The notes beneath the pieces are model-generated. The model saw only the letters and a program-made list of their open reading frames with translations. It made no database searches and was not told where the DNA came from. Shown piece after piece: positions 27,693-41,085 of a stretch of 63,469 nucleotides of DNA; within the stretch, counting starts at the first letter, position 1; each line of letters opens with the position of its first letter. The position numbers and the translations under genes were made by a program. Source of the stretch: Chthoniobacterales bacterium (GTDB lineage: Bacteria; Verrucomicrobiota; Verrucomicrobiia; Chthoniobacterales; UBA10450); NCBI GenBank assembly GCA_013815325.1, contig JACDGM010000005.1:1-63469 (forward strand), given 5' to 3'.

Positions 27693-28462
27693 ACCCGCCG
27701 GCCGCGGAATCGGTCATGGAGCGCGAAGAGATTCAGCGCCGCGTCGACGAGCTGGGCGATTGGTTTCAGAACATCGATCTGCATGGGGTCCCGAGCGCGC
27801 CCAATCATTTTCTCGGCGATTACCCGGCGGAGAAATGGCGCCGGTTCGCGCACGCCATCCCCGCGGACCTGCGAGGCAAATCGGTCCTCGATATCGGTTG
27901 CAACGCCGGCTTTTATTCGCTGGAAATGAAGAGCCGCGGCGCCCATCGGGTGCTCGGGATTGACTTCGATCCCGCCTACCTGGCGCAGGCGCGTTTCGCC
28001 GCCGAGGTCCTCGGGATGGAGATCGAGTTCCGCCAGCTTTCCGTTTACGACGTGCCGCAGCTAGGGGAGAAATTCGACGTCGTCATTTTCATGGGCGTGC
28101 TCTATCACCTGCGCCATCCCCTGCTCGCGCTCGACCTCATCCGCGAGCACGTCGCTAGGGACCTGCTCATCTTCCAATCGATGCAGCGCGGCAGCAATGA
28201 AATCGGGCCCGTCGCAGATGATTATGATTTCTGGCAGACCGGGATTTTCGAACGCGCGGATTTTCCCCAAATGTACTTTATTGAAAAACGTTATGCGCAT
28301 GATCCGACGAACTGGTGGATCCCAAATCGCGCCTGCGTCGAAGCGATGCTGCGCAGCGCGGGCTTCGCGATCATCGATCATCCCGAAGAAGAAGTTTTCA
28401 TCTGTCAGGTGAAGGCGGGCGGAGAAACGACACTCGCGGCGAAAGAACACCCGGATGATTGA
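27689..28462 (+). CDS. SAM-dependent methyltransferase of a glycan-cluster family
   Basis: 257 residues. SAM-binding motif I is VLDIGCNAGFYSLEMKSRGA near residue 67, the acidic loop LGIDFD follows, and the motif FMGVLYHLRHPL is near 132. It resembles the carboxymethyl-uridine tRNA enzyme CmoB in the WWIPNRACVEAMLRSAGF region, yet it sits inside a glycoside operon. I recall a TIGRFAM family (TIGR04290, Rta_06860 type) of such enzymes from similar clusters; this could not be checked. It likely O-methylates a sugar or inositol. GTG start with four-base overlap. Confidence 0.8.
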   Translation: MNPPAAESVMEREEIQRRVDELGDWFQNIDLHGVPSAPNHFLGDYPAEKWRRFAHAIPADLRGKSVLDIGCNAGFYSLEMKSRGAHRVLGIDFDPAYLAQARFAAEVLGMEIEFRQLSVYDVPQLGEKFDVVIFMGVLYHLRHPLLALDLIREHVARDLLIFQSMQRGSNEIGPVADDYDFWQTGIFERADFPQMYFIEKRYAHDPTNWWIPNRACVEAMLRSAGFAIIDHPEEEVFICQVKAGGETTLAAKEHPDD

Positions 28463-29378
28463 AGCGGTCATGTTTTGGAATGAGCCGAATAACAAATCCC
28501 ACTGGGATTTCCAGCTCGACCCCGACTGGCAGATTTTTTCCGCGATGACAATCGCCGCGGCCGATGCGGTCGCGGCCGTGAACCCGCAACTGCTCCGTGT
28601 CCTCGGCGGGATTTCGCCTATCGATGCAGCGTTCGTTAGGCGAATGGAAAAGAGCGGAGTGCTCGAGCGAATGAACGTAGTCGCGCTGCACGGTTTCCCG
28701 CTCGATTGGAATCACTGGCCGATCGATGAGTGGCCCGAGCGGCTGCGCGAGATCCAGGCGGTGACGGATCTGCCGATTTGGATTTCGGAAGTGGGGGTCT
28801 CCAGTTTCGGCGCCGAAGAAGTGCAGGAGTTCGGGTTGCGGCGCACGGCCGAGTTGCTCAGCGGTCGCGTGCCGCGGATTCACTGGTATTCGCTCTATGA
28901 TCTGCCGCGCGCATGGCCGGCGACGACACGCCATCGGGAGGCGGAAGGCTCCTCCTATTTCCGCCATTTTCACATGGGCCTTCTGCGCGAGGACGGCACG
29001 CCAAAGCGCGCGCTGGAACTCTTCGCCCAATGCACCCCGGCCATGGGGATTTGCCAGTGGTTTCATTTTGAAGACCATCGCCTCGACGACGCGGTGGAGT
29101 GGCTCCGGCGCCTCGGGGTGAAATATCTGCGCACCGGGCTGAGTTGGGCCGACAGTTTTCGCCCTGACGCGGAAGCGTGGTTCGATCGGCAGATGGACGC
29201 GCTCGCAGATTTCGACGTGACCGTGACCTACTGTTTCACGCCAGAGCACCTGGGTGTGGCGCCGCATTACACCAGCCCGCCGCGCGCGCTCGATGACTTT
29301 GCCGGCTTCTGCGCGCGCATGACGAGCCGTTACGCTCCGCCGCGCGTTGTGCAGGAACTTTGCTCGCTTTCGCCCTAA
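28455..29378 (+). CDS. Glycosidase-like TIM-barrel protein with permuted order
   Basis: 307 residues. It opens with AVMFWNEPNNKSHW and has LPIWISEVGVSSFG near residue 110; in clan GH-A enzymes (for example beta-xylosidases) the two glutamates in such motifs are the acid/base and the nucleophile. The last 100 residues (RLGVKYLRTGLSWADSFRP, then FCARMTSRYA) read like the beginning of such a barrel, so strand order seems circularly permuted. It overlaps the methyltransferase by eight bases. No signal peptide, so it would act in the cytoplasm, perhaps as a transglycosidase or a trimming enzyme. The stop codon lies in a CCCTAACGA repeat copy. Confidence 0.7.
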   Translation: MIEAVMFWNEPNNKSHWDFQLDPDWQIFSAMTIAAADAVAAVNPQLLRVLGGISPIDAAFVRRMEKSGVLERMNVVALHGFPLDWNHWPIDEWPERLREIQAVTDLPIWISEVGVSSFGAEEVQEFGLRRTAELLSGRVPRIHWYSLYDLPRAWPATTRHREAEGSSYFRHFHMGLLREDGTPKRALELFAQCTPAMGICQWFHFEDHRLDDAVEWLRRLGVKYLRTGLSWADSFRPDAEAWFDRQMDALADFDVTVTYCFTPEHLGVAPHYTSPPRALDDFAGFCARMTSRYAPPRVVQELCSLSP

Positions 29379-29414
29379 CGAATCCGTTTTATGAGGCCGG
29401 CTGCGGGCCTAACG

Positions 29415-30023
29415 ATGAGCACTTTTTTTCTTATCCGGCACGGCGCCACCGATATGATGCGGGAGCGGATCGCCGGGCGAATGCCTGGGGTGCATCTAAA
29501 TGCCACCGGTCGCATCGAGGCGGAGCGAATCGCGGAGCGACTTGCGAATGTTGGGATCGAAGCAGTCTACAGTGGGCCGCTGGAGCGCGCGCAGGAGACA
29601 GCGGCGCCGCTCTGCCGGCATCTCGATTTGCCGCTCGAGATCGCTCCAGCTTTCGATGAGGTGGATTTTGGCGATTGGACCGGGTGCAGTTTCCACGAGC
29701 TGGAGTCGCAACCGGGCTGGAAACGCTTCAACTCATTCCGTAGCAGTGCGGCGCCGCCGGGAGGTGAGCTCATGCTCGCGGTGCAGCTCCGGGGTCTTGC
29801 GCAGATCGAGCAACTGCGGCTCCGCCACCGGGTCGTGGCGGTCGTTAGTCATGGCGATGTCATCCGCGGTCTGACCGCGCATTTCCTCGGCCTGCACCTC
29901 GATTTTCTGCAGCGCATTGAAATTAGTCCGGCGTCCATCACGATTCTGGAGCTGGACGATTGGGGCGCTCAATTTCGCCTGATCAATGGCCTCATTGACA
30001 CAAGCGGCGGGCTTGCAGTTTGA
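29415..30023 (+). CDS. Histidine phosphatase family protein
   Basis: 202 residues of the phosphoglycerate-mutase-like superfamily. The phospho-accepting RHG triad is at residues 8-10 (FFLIRHGATD) and the second catalytic His is in VVSHGDVIRG near 145, with the acidic donor in AFDEVDFGDW. It removes phosphate from a small molecule; in this operon, dephosphorylation of an inositol or glycoside phosphate is the natural guess. The ATG at 29415 directly follows a GCCTAACGA copy. Last gene of the operon by spacing. Confidence 0.85.
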   Translation: MSTFFLIRHGATDMMRERIAGRMPGVHLNATGRIEAERIAERLANVGIEAVYSGPLERAQETAAPLCRHLDLPLEIAPAFDEVDFGDWTGCSFHELESQPGWKRFNSFRSSAAPPGGELMLAVQLRGLAQIEQLRLRHRVVAVVSHGDVIRGLTAHFLGLHLDFLQRIEISPASITILELDDWGAQFRLINGLIDTSGGLAV

Positions 30024-30162
30024 AGCCACGAGTCGTTAGGCAATAATAATCCGGCGCAGGATCAAGCGGCGCCGAGTCAGCCAAGATGACTGCCTCCGAA
30101 CAGGGTACCCGATCTCCCGCAACCCGCTGCAAGGACGAGGAAGCGGCAAAGCAGAATGGACC

Positions 30163-30236
30163 CGGAGTCTACGGGGCTCGAACCCGCAACCTCCGCCGTG
30201 ACAGGGCGGCGCTCTAACCAATTGAGCTAAGACTCC
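30163..30236 (-). tRNA. tRNA-Asp (anticodon GTC)
   Basis: The reverse strand folds into a full cloverleaf: a 7-bp acceptor stem starting GGAGTCT, D arm with AGCTCAATTGGTTAGAGC, anticodon stem CCGCC/GGCGG around loop CTGTCAC, and T arm GCGGGTTCGAGCCCCG. The discriminator is G as in tRNA-Asp. The 3' CCA is not encoded. The anticodon occupies 30200-30202. Confidence 0.95.
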
Positions 30237-30245
30237 TGGAAAAGA

Positions 30246-30268
30246 GAGGCAGCGTAGGACGCTGCCTC
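30246..30268 (-). terminator. Hairpin just upstream of tRNA-Asp
   Basis: A perfect 9-bp stem (30246-30254 with 30260-30268) with a five-base loop is followed on the minus strand by TCTCTTTT, the form of an intrinsic terminator. It ends only a few bases before the 5' end of the tRNA. It may stop minus-strand read-through, or be a processing signal in the tRNA leader. Confidence 0.5.
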
Positions 30269-30375
30269 GCTCGCTTCAACCAGTTTTTGCCGCCGCTCAC
30301 AGGCCCAGAAGTTTGCGGCCTGAATCCGGCGAGCGTATCGTTTTTCAGGAACGCCAGCACGTGGGACGCAAGGGG

Positions 30376-32067
30376 ATGAGCGACGAATCGAATCGAGAAC
30401 CGGAAGAGAAAAATTTCCCTAACGACGAGGAGGCGATCACTTTGCTGGAGGCGTTCGACCGCGCGCTCGCGCTCCTCCCGCCGCACGACTTCGTCCGCGA
30501 TCGCTTTCTGCGACTGCGCGCCGAGGTCGAGGCGCAGGAGGAGATGATCGGCGACGCCCGCGAGATGATCGAGAAACTCGAGCAGGTGATCAAGAAGGTG
30601 ACCTCGCCGGCGAATCGCATCGGCACTTTCCTCGGCAGCCCAGCCCGCGACACGGCGCAAATCGTTGTCGGCGGCGCGGACTATTACTGCAACGTCGATC
30701 CGCGGATCAGCCTCGCGCAATTGCAGAAAGGCACGCGCGTGCTCGTCAACGAAGCTTACGTCATCGTGGGTGATCTCGGTTTTGAAACGGCAGGACCGGT
30801 TACAAAAGTCTCGGAAATCCTCGGTTCTGATCGCCTCCGCGTTGGCGCGGAACATGGGATGCAGTCGTTAGTCTTGCAACGCTCGGCGCAGCTCGCCAAG
30901 GCACCTTTGAAAGCGGGCGACGATATCCGTGTGGATGCAAATTATCGGGTCGCGCTCGAGGTGCTCGCCCGGCCCGAAGCGCGCGATCATTACCTCGATG
31001 TCGTGCCGGAGCTACCCTGGGAAAAGGTGGGCGGCCAGGACGAGGCGCTCCAAGCCATCCGCGACGCGATCGAGCTGCCGCTGCTCCACGAGGAGCTCTT
31101 CCAGAAATTCCAACACGCCACGCCCAAAGGCTTCCTTCTTTACGGCCCCCCCGGCTGCGGCAAGACGCTCATCGGCAAAGCCACCGCCTATAACCTAACG
31201 AAACAACTTCGGGGCAAATCGGGCGCCGACATGCGCGAATATTTCATGCACATCAAAGGCCCCGAAATCCTCAATATGTGGGTTGGCGAATCGGAAAGGA
31301 TGGTGCGGGAAATTTTCGCGACCGCGCGCGAAAAGCGCCGCGAAGGTTACATGCCGTTTCTCTTCATCGACGAGGCGGAAAGCATTCTCGGCACCCGGCG
31401 CGCCTCGCGCTATTCGAGCATTCTCTCCACGCTCGTGCCGATGTTCTGCAGCGAAATGGACGGGATCGATTCGCTCAGCGAAGTCGTCATCATTCTCGCT
31501 TCGAACCGCGCCGACTTGATTGATCCCGCAATTCTGCGTCCGGGGCGGATCGACCGGAAAATAAAAGTGAATCGGCCTAACAAACGGGGCGCGCAGGAAA
31601 TTTACCGGATTTATTTAACCGACGATCTTCCCTACGACGCCGCCTTGCTCGCAGCCGCGGAGTCGACCGGCGCAGCGATCGAGGCGCTCATCGCGCGGCT
31701 GATCGAGAAGCAGTTTGCGAAACGCGAAGAGAACCGCCTTCTCGAAGTGACCCTGCGTAGCGGCCGCAAGGAAGCGCTCTTCCGCAGCGACGTGATCAGC
31801 GGCGCGATCATTGCCTCGATCGTCGAGCGGGCGAAAGCGATGGCGATCAAGCGCGCGATCGTGAGCGAAAAAGACGAAGGTATCAGCGAAACGGATCTCG
31901 AGGTGGCCTTCAACGCGGAGTATCTCGAGAATGAAATCCTGCCCGCAACCGACATCACGGAAGACTGGCTCAAGCTGATCGACTACGATCCGGATAACGT
32001 CGTTAAAATTTCGCCGGTCCATCCTCTGGCCGGGAGTAAAGCGCACGCGCCGAGCAGCGTGATTTAG
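30376..32067 (+). CDS. Proteasome-type AAA ATPase (ARC/Mpa-like)
   Basis: 563 residues. The layout is that of ARC/Mpa: an N-terminal coiled coil (about 20-75), interdomain OB folds (about 80-215, with RIGTFLGSP and VLVNEAYVIVGD), and one AAA module. Walker A is GPPGCGKT near 257, Walker B LFIDEAE near 330, and the sensor/arginine-finger region RPGRIDRKI. In actinobacteria this hexamer unfolds Pup-tagged proteins for the 20S proteasome. Here the chain ends in PSSVI, without the C-terminal Hb-Tyr-X (for example QYL) that opens the proteasome gate, and no prcA/B, dop, pafA or Pup/UBact gene is visible nearby. The ATG at 30376 is preferred over 30313 because the coiled coil starts after it. Confidence 0.85.
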   Translation: MSDESNREPEEKNFPNDEEAITLLEAFDRALALLPPHDFVRDRFLRLRAEVEAQEEMIGDAREMIEKLEQVIKKVTSPANRIGTFLGSPARDTAQIVVGGADYYCNVDPRISLAQLQKGTRVLVNEAYVIVGDLGFETAGPVTKVSEILGSDRLRVGAEHGMQSLVLQRSAQLAKAPLKAGDDIRVDANYRVALEVLARPEARDHYLDVVPELPWEKVGGQDEALQAIRDAIELPLLHEELFQKFQHATPKGFLLYGPPGCGKTLIGKATAYNLTKQLRGKSGADMREYFMHIKGPEILNMWVGESERMVREIFATAREKRREGYMPFLFIDEAESILGTRRASRYSSILSTLVPMFCSEMDGIDSLSEVVIILASNRADLIDPAILRPGRIDRKIKVNRPNKRGAQEIYRIYLTDDLPYDAALLAAAESTGAAIEALIARLIEKQFAKREENRLLEVTLRSGRKEALFRSDVISGAIIASIVERAKAMAIKRAIVSEKDEGISETDLEVAFNAEYLENEILPATDITEDWLKLIDYDPDNVVKISPVHPLAGSKAHAPSSVI

Positions 32068-32200
32068 CTCCTCGATCTCAACGCCCCTGCGGTCGCCGCT
32101 GCTTGCCAGAGCGGCGCTCACCGGCAGCTTCATCCTTCGCCGGGACACGAAGGTCCCTCCGACCGCGTTGCGCTGCGAGTTTTTTTCGCCGTAGCGCGCG

Positions 32201-32764
32201 CTACCCCGAGCAATTTCCGCCGACAGCGCGGGAACCCGATACCTTTTCCGCGCGGCGCGCGAGGAGCCAGCAAAGATCGGAGAGGCGGTTGAGATAACGC
32301 AACACGGTCGCGCTGGACGAGTGGCTGAGATCGAGCGCCGCGACGCGCCGCTCCGCGCGGCGGCAGACGGTCCGCGCCACATCCAACGCCGCGGCCAGCG
32401 GTGTCTCGCCCGGGGTGGCCCAGCCTTTGCCGTAGAGCGCCTTGTCTTTTTCCAGCTCGTCAATGGCCGTTGTCAGACGATCGACCATTGTCGTGTTCGT
32501 TAGGGCAAAGCCCTCTTTCTGATAACGCTCGAGATCTTCCGGTGCGGTCGCCAGCTCGCCCATAACGGTGACGAGCTCCTTCTGAATCCAGAGAATTTGG
32601 TCTGAGACTAACGAGTTCGTGTCCGTGGCGCGGACGAGACCAAACGCCGCGCTCAGTTCATCGACACAGCCGTAAGCCTCGACCCGCGGGTCACTCTTCG
32701 AGACCCGGCGCCCGTACATGAGCGACGTTTCACCGCCGTCGCCCGTTTTAGTGGCGATTGACAA
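32201..32764 (-). CDS. Cob(I)alamin adenosyltransferase, PduO type
   Basis: About 187 residues. The ATP-binding start IATKTGDGGETSLMYGRR, then the DPRVEAYGCVDELSAAFG motif, and the C-terminal CRRAERRVAALD and LNRLSDLCWLLARR blocks are standard for the PduO/MMAB family. It transfers the adenosyl group of ATP to cob(I)alamin to make coenzyme B12. No ATG is available; TTG at 32764 gives the usual short lead before TKTGD, and TTG at 32806 is the alternative. It follows rpoC by 24-66 bases on the same strand and is convergent with the ARC-like gene. Confidence 0.88.
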   Translation of the reverse strand: MSIATKTGDGGETSLMYGRRVSKSDPRVEAYGCVDELSAAFGLVRATDTNSLVSDQILWIQKELVTVMGELATAPEDLERYQKEGFALTNTTMVDRLTTAIDELEKDKALYGKGWATPGETPLAAALDVARTVCRRAERRVAALDLSHSSSATVLRYLNRLSDLCWLLARRAEKVSGSRAVGGNCSG

Positions 32765-32830
32765 CGCAGTTACAAGGTGTCCCCGCCACGGCCGCGTCGT
32801 CGACAATCGGATCGAGGTTGATCATTTCGC

Positions 32831-35800
32831 CTAGCCCAGCGCCGGCTGCGCTTCCGGCTCTTCCATCAAAGGGGCGCCGACCTGCTCGCCGAGCTCGACG
32901 AGCTTGATCTCGCGCACCGCGGGGAAGCCTGTTCCGGCAGGGATGAGGTGACCCATGATGACATTTTCCTTGAAGCCGCGCAGGCGATCGACTTTGCCTA
33001 ACGTTGCCGCTTCGGTCAGGACGCGGGTGGTGTCCTGGAACGAGGCCGCGGAGATGAAGCTGTCGGTTTCCAGCGAGGCTTTGGTGATGCCGAGGAGCAC
33101 CGGAGTTGCTTCCGCAGGCTTGCCGCCCTGCTGGACGACGGTGGCGTTTTCTTTCTCGAAATCGAGCTTGTCGATCTGGTCGCCCCAGAGGAGCGAGGTG
33201 TCGCCTGGATCGGTGATCTTCACCTTGCGCAACATTTGCCTAACGATGATCTCGATGTGCTTGTCGTTAATCTCGACGCCCTGGAGCCGGTAAACTTCCT
33301 GCACTTCGTTGACGAGGTGCTCCTGCAAATCCTGCGGCCCGCAGATCTCGAGAATTTCGTGCGGCACGACCGGACCTTCGGTGAGCTGCGAGCCTTTTTT
33401 CACGAAGTCGCCTTTGAAAACAATCATGTGCTTGTTCAGCGGAATGAGGTGCTCTTCTTCGGCGCCGGTCTCGGCATCCTTGAGGATGAGCTTCCGTTTC
33501 CCGCGCACCGTGCCGCCGATTTCCACAATGCCATCGATCTTCGCGATCTCGGCCGCGTCTTTCGGGCGGCGTGCTTCGAACAATTCCGCCACTCGCGGCA
33601 GACCGCCGGTGATGTCTTTGGTCTTGGCGACTTTGCGCGGCGTCTTCGCGAGTAATGCGCCCGCGCGAATCTTCTGGTTCGCTTCCACGATGACGTGTGC
33701 GCCCGCCGGGATCGAGTAACTCGCGGAGACTTCGCCCTCGTCGCCGACAATGACAATTTGCGGATGCAAATCTTCTTTGTGCTCGATAATGACCGTACCC
33801 ATGAGGCCGGTCGCTTCATCCACATCGCGCTTCATCGTCACTCCCGCGATCATGTCGCGGAACTCAACTTTACCGGTTTTGTCAGTCAGAATTGGGACGT
33901 TATACGGATCCCATTGCACAAAGGTCTCGCCCTTTTTCACGGTGGCGCCGTCGGCCTTGGAAATGACGGAGCCGATGACGATATTGTAGCGCTCGATCTC
34001 GCGGCCTTCTTCGTTATGCAGAGTGATCGAGCCATTCTTGTTGAGCGCGATCCAATTGCCGTCGAGCGATTGCACAGTGCGCATGTCGTTGAAGCGCACG
34101 AGACCGTCATTCTTGGCTTTGATGATCGGCTGCTTGAAGGTCTGGCTGGCGGTGCCGCCGATGTGGAACGTCCGCATCGTCAACTGCGTGCCCGGTTCAC
34201 CGATTGATTGCGCGGCGATGATGCCGACCGCTTCGCCGAGCTTGACGAATTGCCCGGTCGCGAGGTTGCGGCCGTAACAAAGCGCGCAAACACCGCGCCC
34301 GGTTTCGCAGGTGAGGACGGAACGAATCTTCAAGCTTTCAACTCCGATCTTCTCGATCGCGGCGGCCGTTGGTTCGTCGATCATCTGATTGGCTTTGATG
34401 ATCTTTTTCTTGCTCACCGGATCGACAACCGTTTCGCAACTGACGCGGCCGATGATGCGGGTCGAGAGATCGACCACCTCTTCGTCGCCTTCGTAGATCG
34501 ATTTCACGACGATGCCGTTGACTGTTCCGCAATCCATTTCGTTAATGATTACGTCCTGCGATGCATCGACCAGCTTTCTCGTTAGGTAACCTGAGTCCGC
34601 GGTCTTGAGCGCGGTGTCAGCCAGACCTTTTCGGGCGCCGTGAGTGGAGATGAAATACTCCAGCACCGTGAGGCCTTCGCGGAAGTTCGAGGTGATCGGC
34701 CGCTCGATGATTTCGCCCGAAGGCTTGGCCATCAAACCGCGCATACCGGCGAGCTGCTTGACCTGCTGGCGGTTGCCGCGCGCGCCGGAATCCACCATCA
34801 GGTAAACCGGGTTCAGTTCTTTGCGCCCCTCGTTATGCTCGAGGGTGCGGAACATAACGTTGGAAATCTCGTCACCAGCGTGGGTCCAGATGTCGATGAT
34901 TTTATTGTACCGCTCGCCATCGGTAATGATGCCTTTGCGGTACTGCTGCTCGACCTGCTTGATCTGCTTGTAAGCATTCGCCAGCTCCACTTCCTTCTCC
35001 TTGGGGATGATCATGTCGGAGATGCCGATGGAGACGCCGGCCTTGGTCGCTTCACGGAAACCAAGCTCTTTCAGCTTGTCGAGGGTTTCGACGGTGCCGT
35101 CCTGTCCGGCCACCTGATAGCAGCGCCAGATGATGTCGCTGAGCTGCTTTTTGCCGGCGGCTTTGTTGAAGAAACCGAGACCGTCCGGCCAGATTTCGTT
35201 GAATATGACGCGACCCGCGGTCGTTTCCATGACGTGCGTTTCCGGATCGCCGTAGATGGTTTTCTTGCCGAAATCCGGATTCTGCAGCCGGATGCGATCG
35301 TGCGTTTTGACCGAGCCAGTGGCCATCGCGAACTCGACTTCAGTCGCATTAGCGAAGAGCGGGAGGCGCGATTCGACAGCGGCACCCGCGGCACGCCGCG
35401 GATTCTGCGTGAGATAGTAACAGCCTAACGTGATGTCCTGCGACGGCGTCGTGATCGGCTTCCCGCTGGAAGGCGAGAAAATGTTGTTCGGCGCGAGCAT
35501 GAGCATGCGCGCTTCCATCTGCGCCTCGACCGAGAGTGGCACGTGGACCGCCATCTGGTCGCCGTCGAAGTCCGCATTGTAAGCGGTGCAGACGAGCGGA
35601 TGAATGCGGATCGCTTCGCCTTCGATGAGCAGCGGCTCGAAAGCCTGAATCGAAAGCCGATGCAAAGTGGGCGCGCGGTTGAGCAGCACCGGGTGGCCTT
35701 TGGTCACTTCCTCAAGGATGTCCCACACTTCCGGCGTCTGGCGCTCGATCATTTTCTTGGCGCTGCGCACGGTGTGGACGTAGCCGAGATCCTTAAGGCG

Positions 35801-36952
35801 GCGAATGATGAAGGGCTCGAAAAGCACAAGCGCCATTTTCTTGGGCAGACCGCACTGGTTCAGCTTCAACTCCGGTCCGATGACGATGACCGAACGACCA
35901 GAGTAATCGACGCGTTTGCCTAATAAGTTCTGACGGAAACGACCGCCCTTGCCCTTGAGCATATCGCTGAGCGATTTGAGCGGGCGATTGCCTGCGCCGG
36001 TGACTGCGCGGCCGTGGCGGCCGTTGTCGAAAAGGGCGTCGACCGCTTCCTGCAACATGCGTTTTTCATTGCGAATGATGACGTCCGGCGTCTTGAGCTG
36101 GAGGAGATTTTTGAGCCGGTTGTTACGGTTGATGACGCGGCGATAAAGATCGTTCAAATCCGAAGTCGCGAAGCGTCCACCTTCCAGCGGCACGAGCGGC
36201 CGCAGGTCCGGTGGAATCACCGGCAGCACTTCGAGCACCATCCATTCGGGGCGCGAGTGCGAGGAGGCAAAACCTTGGACGAGCTTCAATCGTTTCGCGA
36301 GCTTCTTGCGAATCTGTTTGCTCTTGGTGTTCCCCATCGCTTCCTCGAGCTCTTTGTTGAGCTTCGCGAGATCGATTTCGGCGAGAAGGGTCTTCACTCC
36401 TTCGGCGCCCATGCCGGCGGTAAATTCTTCCCCATACTGCTCCTGCGCTTCGCGATATTCCACCTCGGTGAGGAGCTGCGTTTTCGTTAGGGGAGTGTTC
36501 CCCGGGTTGGTCACGATGTAGTCCTCGTAATAGATTACGCGTTCGAGTTGACGCGCGCTCATGTCGAGCATGAGCCCGAGGCGCGACGGCATGCATTTAT
36601 AAAACCAAATGTGCGAGACGGGCACGGCCAGCTCGATGTGGCCCATCCGTTCGCGGCGGACGCGCGCGAGCGTTACCTCGACGCCGCACCGATCGCAGAT
36701 TACTCCCTTGTGCTTGATCCGTTTGTATTTTCCGCAGGAGCATTCCCAGTCGCGCGTCGGACCGAAAATGCGTTCGCAAAACAAGCCGCCCTTTTCCGGC
36801 TTGAAAGTGCGGTAGTTAATCGTTTCAGGATTTTTGACCTCGCCTTTGCTCCAGGACCGCATCGTGTCGCTCGAAGCAACGCCGATGGCGACCTGATCAA
36901 AACCAACGGAGCGTTCTTCGCCCACCAACTCACGCCAGGAATGTTCGTTCAT
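32831..36952 (-). CDS. rpoC: RNA polymerase subunit beta'
   Basis: 1373 residues. The N-terminal zinc finger ([20 protein letters not shown]) is near residue 70, the active-site [12 protein letters not shown] with the three metal-binding aspartates near 460, the second zinc site [16 protein letters not shown] around 890, and the trigger-loop region [13 protein letters not shown] near 925. It forms the catalytic core with rpoB, 25 bases upstream. No long lineage-specific insert is visible. Only one exact copy of the dispersed 9-mer (33238) occurs in this 4.1-kb gene. Confidence 0.98.
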   Translation of the reverse strand: MNEHSWRELVGEERSVGFDQVAIGVASSDTMRSWSKGEVKNPETINYRTFKPEKGGLFCERIFGPTRDWECSCGKYKRIKHKGVICDRCGVEVTLARVRRERMGHIELAVPVSHIWFYKCMPSRLGLMLDMSARQLERVIYYEDYIVTNPGNTPLTKTQLLTEVEYREAQEQYGEEFTAGMGAEGVKTLLAEIDLAKLNKELEEAMGNTKSKQIRKKLAKRLKLVQGFASSHSRPEWMVLEVLPVIPPDLRPLVPLEGGRFATSDLNDLYRRVINRNNRLKNLLQLKTPDVIIRNEKRMLQEAVDALFDNGRHGRAVTGAGNRPLKSLSDMLKGKGGRFRQNLLGKRVDYSGRSVIVIGPELKLNQCGLPKKMALVLFEPFIIRRLKDLGYVHTVRSAKKMIERQTPEVWDILEEVTKGHPVLLNRAPTLHRLSIQAFEPLLIEGEAIRIHPLVCTAYNADFDGDQMAVHVPLSVEAQMEARMLMLAPNNIFSPSSGKPITTPSQDITLGCYYLTQNPRRAAGAAVESRLPLFANATEVEFAMATGSVKTHDRIRLQNPDFGKKTIYGDPETHVMETTAGRVIFNEIWPDGLGFFNKAAGKKQLSDIIWRCYQVAGQDGTVETLDKLKELGFREATKAGVSIGISDMIIPKEKEVELANAYKQIKQVEQQYRKGIITDGERYNKIIDIWTHAGDEISNVMFRTLEHNEGRKELNPVYLMVDSGARGNRQQVKQLAGMRGLMAKPSGEIIERPITSNFREGLTVLEYFISTHGARKGLADTALKTADSGYLTRKLVDASQDVIINEMDCGTVNGIVVKSIYEGDEEVVDLSTRIIGRVSCETVVDPVSKKKIIKANQMIDEPTAAAIEKIGVESLKIRSVLTCETGRGVCALCYGRNLATGQFVKLGEAVGIIAAQSIGEPGTQLTMRTFHIGGTASQTFKQPIIKAKNDGLVRFNDMRTVQSLDGNWIALNKNGSITLHNEEGREIERYNIVIGSVISKADGATVKKGETFVQWDPYNVPILTDKTGKVEFRDMIAGVTMKRDVDEATGLMGTVIIEHKEDLHPQIVIVGDEGEVSASYSIPAGAHVIVEANQKIRAGALLAKTPRKVAKTKDITGGLPRVAELFEARRPKDAAEIAKIDGIVEIGGTVRGKRKLILKDAETGAEEEHLIPLNKHMIVFKGDFVKKGSQLTEGPVVPHEILEICGPQDLQEHLVNEVQEVYRLQGVEINDKHIEIIVRQMLRKVKITDPGDTSLLWGDQIDKLDFEKENATVVQQGGKPAEATPVLLGITKASLETDSFISAASFQDTTRVLTEAATLGKVDRLRGFKENVIMGHLIPAGTGFPAVREIKLVELGEQVGAPLMEEPEAQPALG

Positions 36953-36977
36953 AAATATTTTCTAAATTTGTAAATGG

Positions 36978-40784
<3,807 letters not shown>

Positions 40785-40888
40785 AACTGGTGCACCAATC
40801 TCCAATGGTTAATTTACCGGCAACGACCCTGGATGCAGATCGTGCGGAGGCTGAGGATTAAGATATCAGCCGGGAATCGCGGGCAAAA

Positions 40889-40917
40889 AAAGTAGCAGCA
40901 AAACAACGGCCAGTCAA
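40889..40917 (-). promoter_or_regulatory. Promoter upstream of rpoB
   Basis: On the minus strand TTGACT (40917-40912) and TACTTT (40894-40889) are 17 bases apart, a good housekeeping promoter. It lies within the 280-base gap between rplL and rpoB and would give a leader of roughly 100 bases. Confidence 0.6.
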
Positions 40918-41023
40918 CGCGACCTCCGCAGTTTTGTTGCTAATCTTGGGTTGAACCGTCGAGAGCGGGTAAAAATAAAAGGGAGACTGCTTTTCCGAAA
41001 AGGGGGAGGGTGACTATCCTCAT

Positions 41024-41078
41024 CCAGCCGAAGGACGCAAGCGCTTTTTCAAAAAAACGCCGCCGCGCCTTCCGCTGG
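41024..41078 (-). promoter_or_regulatory. Hairpin in the rplL-rpoB spacer, possible attenuator
   Basis: Arms at 41068-41078 and 41024-41034 pair over 11 bases with one mismatch, enclosing a region with T-rich and A-rich runs. It begins seven bases after the rplL stop. In E. coli the same spacer holds an attenuator and an RNase III site that lower rpoBC expression relative to ribosomal proteins; a similar role is inferred. Confidence 0.5.
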
Positions 41079-41085
41079 ACGAAAA

